Shown here: positions 24,101-34,130 of the stretch, piece after piece
How the letters are laid out: each line of letters opens with the position of its first letter
Numbering within the stretch: position 1 is the first letter of the stretch
NCBI GenBank assembly: GCA_022813625.1
Contig: JAKLMB010000022.1
Coordinates: forward strand, 558,001 to 622,000
Source: Aaosphaeria pasadenensis
Taxonomy: Eukaryota > Ascomycota > Dothideomycetes > Pleosporales
DNA: 64,000 bases
Reading direction: 5' to 3'
Notes under the pieces: generated by a model
Databases searched by the model: none
Told to the model about the DNA's origin: nothing
Seen by the model: only the letters and a program-made list of their open reading frames with translations
Program-made: the position numbers and the translations under genes

Positions 24101-24619
24101 TGGTGCGAGAACTTTTACGAATTACATCCTAATTTTGAGATCAAACGTCTAGAATCGATCAGTCGTCCCTACATGTGCGAAACTGGAGCAACCATGGAGT
24201 ACGTTAATGCGCAAAGAAAACATGTCTATACAGCCAGCCCTAAGCCATGGGACCACTCGTTTTCTTGCGCTTTCGCGTTCTCGAGAACTTGCCCAGGTCT
24301 TGTAGGCAAGGTTCTTTGGCCTCCTAACAAGGGAACACACCAGCTAAAAAGTCATCATCTCACGAGGCTGCTGTAGTGTCGGCTCCCTTCTTGCTGCTCT
24401 TGCTTTGCGTCTAGAATCCATTGTCGTCCCGCTGTAGCCGTAGCTACGATGAAGCACAAGACCTCATTGATAGTAACTATTATCATAGTTTATAGATTGT
24501 CGCTAGCCAAGCTATCATATATGATCATTTGGAACTTGTTATAGCCACAATGATAGAAAGAGACCACCAAAGTTTAAGGTCCTTTTGCAAATGTGTCAAG
24601 CAGTTCTCATGCAGCCGTA
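21188..24619. other. Gene desert, no intact coding sequence
   Basis: This 3.4 kb stretch has only short open frames without family resemblance. Some pieces (for example about 22,960–23,120 and 23,390–23,780, plus strand) read like old membrane-protein coding sequence broken by stops, but I cannot name them. No long terminal repeats, terminal inverted repeats or transposase motifs were seen. Confidence 0.5.
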
Positions 24620-26440
24620 TCGTCAATTCATTCCTCTTCGGGCAGCATCAATATCGGTTCGTACCTTACTCTGCGTCATCTCCGGTGTAATGACCCCAGA
24701 ATTCATGACCTGAGTCTCGTATGTCTCGCCGGGAGTGTGCTTCAAATTGCCCATCCCATACAATGTCAGAGCAGCCACACCCACAAACACTGGTATGATC
24801 GAGAACGCAAATGCGACCATTCTCTTAGCTGTGAAGCTTTACTGAGGTATCTGTTCCACTTGCTGGTCTTCGCCGCTCAGATTCAGGAGATTGTTTGTAT
24901 TTACAGTAGCATTCCCTGCGTATTGGACGCCAGCGGCTGCAATATGATCATCAGGGATGATCAAGTTTCATTGCATTTGGGATGGAGCTTCAATGAACAA
25001 AGAAGCACTACTTTGAGATATGTGCCAGTCAATATGGAAATCTAATTTGAGGATATTAGTGTCCTAATTCCATAAGATAGAGCCAACAATTTCTTATAGA
25101 GGATCCACATGACAGGGCTATCTCACCTTTGAAGGACTTGAAGATTTTGCCCGTGCAGATGCAACGGATGGATGCCTGTGTCAGTTGAGCATTACCAGTC
25201 ATCTTTTGGATATAGAAATATAGATTTTATGCTTCTTAACCCAATCGTTGTTGTTCAAAGCAATTTCGATTACGTCCATGTGATCAAGGAGGAAAGAATT
25301 GGTGTTATCACCATAGATAAATACATCGGTGGTATGATTACCTGAGATTAAAGCGGTGAACACTGTTGACGCCTTAGGTTTCACGTACTTGGTCTGATTA
25401 AAGAACGCGTACGGAAGCCCGTTGTCCACTTTCTGCATGACGACATCGATATGGATGGCAAGACTGGGTTTAGAGAACAGCTCCTCATGTTCATGCGGTA
25501 CGAGTGACAAATCATCAAAATCAGGCAGAGCAGTGACGGCGTCCCATGTATGGTCAATCGCTTTCAGCGGCGCAGGATTAGTGTACAAGAGCCAATTGCT
25601 GCTGTTCAGCTATAGATTGCTTGGGATGATATCGAGCAGACTTTGGTTGGCAATGGTAACACTTCTATAGATTTAGTTGGTGATTTTATTCATGGTAAGT
25701 AGAATAGCATAAAGCTGAGCGGCACCAATGTACAGGGCGTTGCAATCTTGTGGCTTGGTGCAAAGGGCATCGACTTTAACGATCTGGAACGTAAGGTTCT
25801 TAACATAGGAGTACTGATCTGTCAACGCAGCGGTATGGATCTGGCGAAACGAACATGTTTCGCCCGGCTCGATTGGAATTGTAGTTTTCATGGTGTCGTT
25901 GAAACAAAAGGAGTTTGGCACTGGTTCAGCGCCTGTAGGATTGGACTTGGTGATGAATCAGGGCTTAATATATTAAGCGAGGTCATGATACTCATTAATT
26001 AGAGTGATGGCAATCTCATCATCGTACTGATTGTTGAAGAAGGAATTTGGATGTTATATAACGAGAACCTCAGACATTTATTAGAACAGTAGTCATTAAC
26101 GTGGCAACGGTACTAGTATGTGCCATTTTAGTTGAGCTTTTCATTGTAGACAGAAATTAACATGGGAGGAATCGGGCATTGTGTTACCATATTCGCACCG
26201 TCCATGTGTTTAGTACCGTATTAAACTATGCTGTGAAGTAGATACTAGGGTCTTGAGTAAGGCAGTTCACGACGTTAACAACAGGCCAGTCACCTCTAAC
26301 TACCTCGATGACCAGTAAAGGCCACGTCATTAACAACAACATCAACCCTCTGTTCAGCAAGACCATTAGAATTGGCCAATGACCTATATGAGGGTAAAGT
26401 TGTACGTGACTGTTGTGACCACGCATTGTATGATGAACAG
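24620..26440 (-). pseudogene. Decayed Fet3-type multicopper ferroxidase
   Basis: Minus-strand fragments in three frames align in order along the intact FET3 at 52324–54428. From the 5' side: GHWPI near 26,390; a HMDGANMVTQCPIPP stretch near 26,190; GAEPVPNSFCFNDT then PIEPGETCSFRQIHTAAL (about 25,930–25,830); FQIVKVDALCTKP (about 25,760); LPDFDDLSLVPHEHEELF (about 25,500); YAFFNQTKYVKPK (about 25,390); a copper-site remnant HPLHLHGQ where the functional motif is HPFHLHGH (about 25,150); HIDWHI where functional genes have HCHIEWHV (about 25,000); and the C-terminal membrane segment VAFAFSIIPVFVGVAAL (about 24,800). Many in-frame stops, frameshifts and lost ligands show it is dead. It spans the whole gene including former introns, so it is a DNA-level duplicate, not a retrocopy. 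Confidence 0.85.
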
Positions 26441-27210
26441 GGTAAATGCAAATGGGGAACCCGTTATAGCCAAGGGAACAGAGGAAGGGACTTCCAACAG
26501 ATTATTCGACGCACTTCAGTGGCCTCAAACAAGATCACACTTATTACTTAACCGAGAGCGGATGGTGATAGCTAAGTCCAGACAGGAGATGCCCGAACAA
26601 GTTGCTAATTTAGCGTGAAGAAGCCTTGATGGGCGCAAGAAAATCAAATAACCGAAGGTCATCTTCAATCATTTAGCTTTACACTTGACGCTGATCTATC
26701 AACCATGATAGTTTTGACCCGGCTCATGGCTGGTATTAATTCGGTTGCACCTTTGCTGTCGCCTGCCAAATTTGCGCTCTATTCGGACCGGCTCACCACG
26801 GAATATGAGTCTGAATGGTTCATTATTCCCTCCAACACACAACATAGACCTTCTGTATCAAGAAGTGAGCCTGAAATTAAGAACCAGGGATAATCATAGG
26901 ACATGGCGTAAATCTAGAGCCTAGACTACAACTCTGCTCAGAACTATCATTAGCACTCTTGGAGCGCAAAAAGATTAGCGCGATGCTATAAGTATAGTTA
27001 CAGAGAGGAAGCACGTCGGGTCGTACACCTGCTAGCGTTTTTAGCCGATACAAGGTATAGTATGTGTATTTACAGCCTCTTATCTGCTGTAAAGCAGCTA
27101 AATAAGTTTAGAGCGCACATGATACTAGCAGGTGGATGAACCGACGTAACTTTCCTCTCTGTGCATTGGCGTGTCCAGGCTGCAGGTTGCCATAGTGCTC
27201 CTCACTGCTC

Positions 27211-27219
27211 TTATCAGAT
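27211..27219 (-). promoter_or_regulatory. ATCTGATAA iron-repressor GATA motif
   Basis: This is a perfect match to ATCWGATAA, the site bound by SreA/Sre1-type iron-responsive GATA repressors in filamentous fungi. It lies about 0.8 kb upstream of the dead FET3 copy and 1 kb upstream of the ferric reductase. Confidence 0.45.
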
Positions 27220-27754
27220 GGTCATCAGGACCCACCTGCACTATCCAAGTATTGCATAGAAAATTTGATAGCCTTAAATGTTCCACCGAACGAGACTCGT
27301 TCACCCCAGCTTGTCCTGAAGCTCCGTGCAACCCCTGCTTTTAGCATGACGCTACATCTGATATGACACCATTGTAATATGACACCACTGAGAGCTTGGT
27401 ATAGCTTGGACAGCGACAAGCTTCGGGGTAATACCTTGTCCGCGATCATGGTGAGGTTTTCTACGTCCACGCTTTGAAATTCGACAATTCTTTGAGTCGA
27501 AGCGGTGGCAGTAGATATGAGTCTAGCCTTGTTCAACGGGATGTGTGATCTGCCATTGTCCACAACTATGTGAAATTGTGGCCTGGAGCGCTCAGTTTTC
27601 ACGATAAAGGGCATATGCATGTCGGTCGATTTCCTACTATTAGTTCCGTATACCTTCTACAAGTCCGCAGTCGGCTGGCTAGTGAGCGTGAACCTCTCAA
27701 GTGCCAGTCCGTAGTAACCCGCCACTAGCTGGCCGTCGAATGTGCTTACAATAT

Positions 27755-27763
27755 TATCAGATC
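27755..27763 (-). promoter_or_regulatory. GATCTGATAA iron-repressor GATA motif upstream of ferric reductase
   Basis: Perfect ATCWGATAA match, with the preferred G before it on the minus strand. It lies 444 bp upstream of the ferric reductase start codon. Iron repression of this gene is inferred. Confidence 0.6.
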
Positions 27764-28206
27764 GTGCGACCCGCTTAATCTGATCAAATTTTAGCAGGTC
27801 CCATCCATAGTACTCTCATACCGTTGGCCCTTGAATGCACGTGGGTAGTAAGTCAGTCATATCAACACAAATCCAGTCCTCAATCTTCCTCGGTGGTATG
27901 TCGGCTCTGGTATTTGGCTATGCGTAAGATGCTCCACCAAGCAATTGTACGACCAGCATGCGGACCAGGAACAGTAGTAGCACGCTAAATGCGATCATAC
28001 GCAGCCAAATCTAGTACAGGACTCGCGAGGCGTATGCACCGTACGCTGTGTCTGCGAAAGATTTTCACTCAAGGCCACTTTATGTGCACCAGTCCCGACG
28101 TCGGTAATTCGATAAACTTGACAGATGCTCTGATATAAAGCAACAGCACAGGGCACCAACTTTTCTTCAACTCGACATCTTTGCCTATCGTTTACACGCA
28201 ATCAGA

Positions 28207-30753
28207 ATGAAATCATTCTTCTATTCGTTTCTCATATTGGCTGTTACATGGCCGTTCGCGGCAAGTACAGCACTCTGTCCATCAGCTTGTGAAAGTGCAC
28301 TGTCCTATGTTGTCTTTTCTGGTAATGCCACAAAACAACAATGTACAAACCAATTACACATAGTCTCGTACTATTCTTGCTTGAGGCAGTACTGTCTTGG
28401 AGAAGCAGATGAAGCGTACACGGCTCTGAAAAAGTCTTGTAAAAGTACGGCTGTAATTCCGACCATAGCAAACGTCACAGTAGACGTAGATGGTCTGGCA
28501 AAGATAACAGCCAAGGACCTCTATAAGAAAGCACCTGTCAAGCAACCTGTTGCCCTAGAGGAATCGTTGTACTTGCTCTCGGTGCGCACAATCGTGAGTT
28601 GTAGTCCGAAGACAAACCAAAAGTAACACTGATCCCTTTCTATCTTAGACAAGTGCAGCAGCTCAAGACGAGATCAACGTCCGCTACGGGTTAGTCATAG
28701 AATTCGTTCGATCTTTTCGGAAAGCGACTAAATGTAGTAGACACGCAATGTACGGGTTTTGGGCTCTCACTCTCTTGGCATCCAGCCTTATGAAGCTGTG
28801 GGAATTCCTGACCACGAAATATCCCCGCGTTGCTCAGAAAGGATGGGTAAATAAAGCATCCACGAAGCTGAGGCAACATGTGACCATTCCTGCACTTGCT
28901 GGTAAGCGTACTGCGGAGAACATTGGTTGGTGTACAGTTCCACCCCGAATTCAGTCCCTCGTCATCATTGCGTTCATTGCCTTGAATTTAGCTCTGTGCG
29001 TGAGCGGCTACGATGTTTTCCCAGGCAACCTGAAGTGAGTCCAAGTAATCCAAACAATAAATACAACCGAATTGATTGTCTCCAGACGCCCGAGTATTCC
29101 CAATCAAGTTTCACGTCTGATTGGGCGCCGTACAGGAGTGCTGATCATGGCAAATTTACCGCTCATGTGGACCTTTGCCATGAGGAACAACATATTGTCC
29201 TGGATAAGCGGCTGGACTTTTGCTACTTTCAGTTCTTTTCACCGGTGGATAGCCCGTGTGGTAATGGCAGAGCTGGTCGCTCACGCAGTTGCATACAGTC
29301 TCTCCGACTACTACTGTATGTATAGCCTACGAGAGCTACAGGTACTGGACAGAGTTCAAACTGACTCGAAATAGCCGGAGGATTAAAAAAGTACTATGCT
29401 CAGTGGCCACAAGAGTACTGGTGGTGGGGCGTTGTGGTAAATCCTACATCCCTTCCCACTAACATGAAATTTCTAATAACACTTTATGGCTAGTCTATCA
29501 TTGCAGGGTCCTTTGCTACTGCGAGTGCAATCTATCCGATCCGCCAAAGGTTCTATGATGCATTTCTGCTGGGTCACATTGTCTTAGCAATGTTATTCCT
29601 GGTTGGAACGTGGTTGTAAGGTCTTCAGATAATGCTTATGCCACATACAAACCACTGACGAACATCGCGAAGCCATATAAAGAAACAAGATAATGAATTC
29701 GACATGTATTTCTGGCCATGTGTAGCAGTATGGGCGTTTGATCGCGTCTTGCGCCTAGGTCGAGTACTTGTTCTCAACTGGTCTGTGAGCCAGGCCGAAG
29801 TTGTATACAATCCTTCATCTGACATGCTTCATCTCAACGTCATGACAGGATCGATCGTACAACCTGGCGCCGGCACATACTACTACGTATACGTCCTCCA
29901 TGGCCTTAAATTCTGGGAAAGCCACCCATTCACCTTGCATTCGTGGGAAAGACAGGCCGGTGGTACCGGGGGCCGAACAACTCTCAAATTCCTTGTCCGA
30001 CCCCTTGACGGCTTTACCGGTAGACTCAGAGATCTAGCCATTAAAAAGGTTGATACTGAATACGGATCGGACGCACCGCAGAAGCGCTCCGTCCTGGCTC
30101 TAGTAGAGGGTCCGTATGGACACACCAGTGATACAAGCTCGCACAGTTCGGCGTTGTTTGTGGTGGGAGGATCAGGCATAACCGTTGCAATCTCCCACCT
30201 GCGGAGCCTGGACGCAATGCTTGAAAAGGGTCATGTAGTCGCAACCCGCAGAGCTCACATTGTGTGGGCTGTTCGCCACGCTGAGCTTGCATCAGGTGTA
30301 TTGAAGGACGATATAATGCCTTGGCTCTCCCAAAGCAAGATCGGATCAAGGATGGACATCAGATTCGATATTTACACGACCAAAGAGACCGCACAGATTG
30401 CTCCATACACGGTAAAGACGGGAATTGATTCTGCACTCAACAGTTCTGGTGAGGACCTTGAATCGCCCAAAGGCTTGGATGAAGGCGGTGTGTCCGTGAT
30501 GGACGTCAAGAAGGATCACAAAAAGAAGTCTGAGGGAGAAGTTGAAGTGGGTGTTCAGTTCTACACCGGAAGGCCGCTTCTAGAAGATATCTGCCTCAGT
30601 TACGCTGATCAAACTTCACACGACGACGGAAAGGCAGCTCTCATCTGCTGTGGACCGCCATCCATGGCTGACACTGTAAGAGCAATAGTTGTCAGAGCGC
30701 TTCAGGCAGGTTCTTACAACCTGGATTTCTTCCCGGAGTCGTTTTCATGGTAA
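28207..30753 (+). CDS. Ferric-chelate reductase (FRE family, bis-heme NADPH oxidoreductase)
   Basis: This plasma-membrane enzyme would reduce Fe(III) outside the cell to feed Fet3/Ftr1. Seven exons are inferred: 28207–28593, 28649–28689, 28741–29034, 29086–29315, 29375–29436, 29494–29615 and 29673–30753, about 738 residues. A signal peptide precedes a Cys-containing extracellular domain (CPSACESALS, CLRQYC). In the membrane core two His pairs with 13 residues between them bind the hemes: FHRWIARVVMAELVAH, and GH to FHIK across the last splice, which supports the acceptor at 29671–29672. FAD is bound by HPFTLHSW. NADPH binding uses GPYGHTSD, GGSGITVAISHL and CCGPPSMAD, and the protein ends in FFPESFSW. 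It is intact, unlike the neighbouring dead FET3 copy. Confidence 0.93.
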
Positions 30754-31362
30754 CCATTGACGCGAAGGCTGTGTTCACCTAGATGATAAATGTTTGTATC
30801 TATTCGCCTTCTCTTCGAGTTGGTAGGTTGAAAGAGTGTGGACTGGACAAATGCACCGACCTCGCAGTCGTAGTTTTTGGCTCCAGGAGGACAGAACTAC
30901 CATTCACCATATTACGTACATAAAAGAAATCCATCACTGAGCAAAAGATCATTTTCAAACAGAATGTGGGTATGTGTTTGTGTGTTGTCAACCCAGTTGG
31001 AGGGGCCTGCACAATTGCAGTTCTATGTGGCCGGTCTGAGAATAGACAGCTGATGGGCGGTTACCCAGCTTCGTCTCCTCTGAGCCTACTGCCACCACTT
31101 ACATCGCGCTCTTCTAAATTTGCGGTCCACACAAACCAGCAACGAATCCGACGATAATAAATAGAAGTGCATATTTCGGCTCTATTTAGCCTAGCTGTTC
31201 CACTCAATGGGCCTGAATGGGCACTCCACTAAAGCCCCTCCGCAAGTGCACAATTACAAGGCTCGGGAACCATCGGCTGATATAGATCACGAAAGTATAC
31301 CACGTGTCTCTTTATTAATACTCTCGTATAATTATCCGATTGCCCACGAAGCCGTTCGAAAT
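30754..31362. other. Convergent intergenic region
   Basis: This 609 bp stretch lies between the 3' ends of the ferric reductase and the amidase. No gene is supported. Confidence 0.6.
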
Positions 31363-33409
31363 TCAAAAAAGGATGTCGCCACCAAGCACACTGCTTCTCC
31401 CAGGCTCACTTTTATTTACCAAACCCTTCTCATAGAGCTCCGCTAGCAGGGAGAATAGCATACCGTCGCAACCTCTCCGCGCAATGAAATCCACCGTCAC
31501 AGGCAAGTATTCTGTATGCGACGTGATATTAGACCTGTACGCCACCTCTCCAATGGGTACTACCATCTCCGGCACGTCCGCAAGTGGGGAGATCCTGCTT
31601 GTTGAAAAGGCCGCCGGAGGTGCAACGCCTGCAAGATATGTGTTGCGGTACTTAGGCGTAGGCCTTCTCGGAACATACACAAGCAAGTGTTTCGAGCAAG
31701 TCTGGGGGTCAGCGGGGAGAATATCAGAGCTGACCCAATCACGGAATTGAGACTTGGCCTCGAGGGCATCCTCTAGTGTATTTGGAGACGTATCTGCAAC
31801 AGCCCAACGGGCAAGAGGGCTCGGGTTCACAAACGGCGTTCTGCCGTCGAACTTGGCTGCATAGTCGGCGTAGAATGGGTCTCTCACTAGTTGAGCCTGT
31901 CGATGCGAGGTAATGATATCGTATGTGTCATTAAGATAAGTAGATAGAGGAGGCATTTCCGGTCTTTTCGCTTCCCAAGTTTTCTGTATATCGAAAACAG
32001 TTGTATTGGATGATAGGAAGTCGGTCAAACTCGATAGGAAATCCACTAAGATGCGATTCAGCTCCCCAGTAGTGTTGTCCGGAAATCCTACCGCGAGAAT
32101 GCTAGAAGGATAACTGTTTAACATGCTAATCCTGTCTTTGTAGAATGATTGAGCTGCCGTTTTGAACAGTATCGGATCACGTGCAAAGAAACCTGCCGTG
32201 TCAAGCTCGGGGGCAATGGGCATTACGTTGTCCAGCGAGACTAATCCGTGGCCTGCAACGTGAGTCAGCCACGATTAATACTGCCTGCGCGCCCATATAT
32301 ACTTACTGGGCCTATGTCCAAAGACCCCTTGGATCTGTGCAGGGCTTCGTATGCTACCTCCAGTATCGGTTCCAACGGTTAGATCCAGCCAAGGATACGC
32401 AGCTGCATTAAAAGAATCGTCAATATTTACTGCGAGCCTCAAAGTACGATTGTTACTAACCTTCCCCTGCTGCGGAACCCGCAGAGGAAGAGGACGGATC
32501 TTGATAGCCGTCTCCACGAGGATTGAATGGCGCATGCACATCAACCCAATCTGCGGTGGCTGTTTCTCCAATGGCAAATTGGCTAGTTTTCATCTTACCA
32601 ACGATGACCGCTCCAGCTTCGATGAGATTTTGGACCGCTGGGGACGTGACGTTGGCTGCGGGATACAGATCGTACCAGGCACGATTACCATTTGCTGATC
32701 TAAGGCCTTTGATGCTGTAGATATCTTTAACGCCGATCCTCACACCTGATAGAGGCTTGTTTGCTGTTTTGGTAAAGTACAATCGAGACGGGACTGCCAC
32801 AGCCAAAGCCTGTCCCGGAATATTAGCTGGAAGGACTGAAAAACTTCCATCGGTATTAGCGATGGCTGTTGCGACAAAAGCACCCTGTGTGTCTGCGTAG
32901 AGGCGGTAGGCCTGATACAAGGAACCGTCAGGAGACATGAAATACGGCCCGCTTGGCAGCGATAGATCGTAACCCAAAGCAAATATGGAACTGTTACCAA
33001 CAGATCCGGGGAAAGGGGCGCTGTGATTCCATGTTCCTGGGTACTGGAGGTAAATTGCTGATCGAGTCAGTAGTGTCGGGCGAGGCAGGGTGTGCAGGTA
33101 GTAATCACATTGCAGAAAACCATTTTGAAACACGTCATCGTGTTCTGTAAAGTTGTGTCGTAGCGAATCCAGGTCGTTGAGGTCAAAATGGGCGGCAGCT
33201 ACGGTGGCGATGGTAATCGGTGACAGTCCAAGTGTATGCGTAATCGAAGAACGCACTACCATGCCTGGTATCTTTCCTACCGAGTGAGGCGGCACAAAGT
33301 ATGGAATGCCATCGAATGTCAGTGTAGTTCCAGTCAGGACTAATGCGTTTGCGTGGACAATTCGTAACAATAGAAAAGAAAAGCCAATAACATAGCGTGC
33401 CGACTGCAT
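31363..33409 (-). CDS. Secreted amidase-signature family protein
   Basis: Amidase-signature enzymes hydrolyse C–N amide bonds with a Ser–Ser–Lys triad. Three exons are inferred: 32461–33409, 32307–32402 and 31363–32252, about 644 residues. The start at 33409 gives MQSARYVIGFSFLLLRIVHA, a signal peptide, so secretion is likely. An N-terminal domain of about 210 residues precedes the amidase fold. The triad is visible: Lys in GVKDIYSIKG, Ser in DPSSSSAGSAAGEG, and the nucleophile Ser in GTDTGGSIRSPA. The junction GHRPSHGLVSLDNVMP is the expected continuation. Several N-glycosylation sequons fit an extracellular enzyme. It shares a 721 bp promoter with the divergent amino acid oxidase. The substrate is unknown. 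Confidence 0.88.
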
Positions 33410-33836
33410 GATGAAATGATATCGAACGAGTTCTATTCCAGATCGCACACAGCGCAAGAGATAGTAGATACTCCCGTGGAACTGCTTGTAACCAACATTG
33501 CGCAGGCTCTTATATCATACAAGATCATTCTTTCAAGAGTACTCGTGGGGCTCGGAGATGTCGCAAAAGCTATCTAAATCGACTACATGCGGTCTCGAGG
33601 CCGTTCTTGCGGATTGTCAAGTTTTTCCAGATCATCACCTTGGCGGTGGAGATTTACTGACGTTGGTAAAGTTGAAAAACCTGATCTTGCACCTGATTTA
33701 ACCAACTAAGGCCCTGGTATGTTGCAGAGGTGGACGGTGCGACGGTGCATATAAATATGTGTTGGGCTTGCTAAGACACTAGACATGAGAGATGAGGTCT
33801 AACGCTGATCAACGGAAGGTCGCCACAAGGGCAAGG

Positions 33837-33845
33837 ATCTGATAA
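33837..33845 (+). promoter_or_regulatory. GATCTGATAA iron-repressor GATA motif, copy 1
   Basis: Perfect ATCWGATAA preceded by G. It lies 286 bp upstream of the amino acid oxidase ATG and about 430 bp upstream of the amidase ATG. Confidence 0.6.
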
Positions 33846-33859
33846 GCGATATGGCCAGG

Positions 33860-33868
33860 ATCTGATAA
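33860..33868 (+). promoter_or_regulatory. GATCTGATAA iron-repressor GATA motif, copy 2
   Basis: A second identical 10-mer, 23 bp after the first in the same orientation, about two helical turns. Paired GATA sites favour binding by two-finger GATA repressors. Confidence 0.6.
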
Positions 33869-34130
33869 TTTAGAGTTCTCAACCTTGCATCAAGCCTCCG
33901 GAAGCTAAGAGCCTATACCTGCTAGTGGCTCGTGGGCGGGCATTCGTCGCTAGCGCATCGTGACGTTTGGCCAGGTACCCCCCTGGCTCAATGAAATGTG
34001 GGGAACGTGGGGACCCATGCGTACCTGTATGCATGATATGATGCTTTTGCTCATTTTGGATTTTGCTGCCAATATAACTTGTGATTTCCATGCCTTCCAA
34101 AGTGATGCGATCATTGACTCTAAGCCGACC

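Larger units (their letters stand above)
26441..28206. other. Intergenic/decayed DNA upstream of ferric reductase
   Basis: No intact gene is supported. A 131-codon open frame on the minus strand (27,225–27,620), ending in a segment like TSWGERVSFGGTFKAIKFS, looks protein-like but is unidentified; it may be a fragment. Two perfect iron-type GATA motifs lie here at 27,211 and 27,755. Confidence 0.5.
33410..34130. promoter_or_regulatory. Divergent promoter of amidase and amino acid oxidase
   Basis: This 721 bp region separates the two start codons. It has a TATA-like element (TATAAATA near 33,750) and two perfect iron-type GATA motifs in direct orientation, annotated separately. Confidence 0.55.

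Noticed and set aside
21188..28206. Transposon remnant as the cause of the gene desert
   Set aside because: No transposase, reverse transcriptase, terminal repeats or target-site duplications could be seen; only host-gene debris was identifiable.
28691..29038. Separate small genes suggested by short frames within the ferric reductase
   Set aside because: They are exons and shadows of the seven-exon ferric reductase.
33960..34130. Upstream extension of the amino acid oxidase frame
   Set aside because: The start at 34131 gives a clean signal peptide; the 57 extra residues are not family-like and would hide it.
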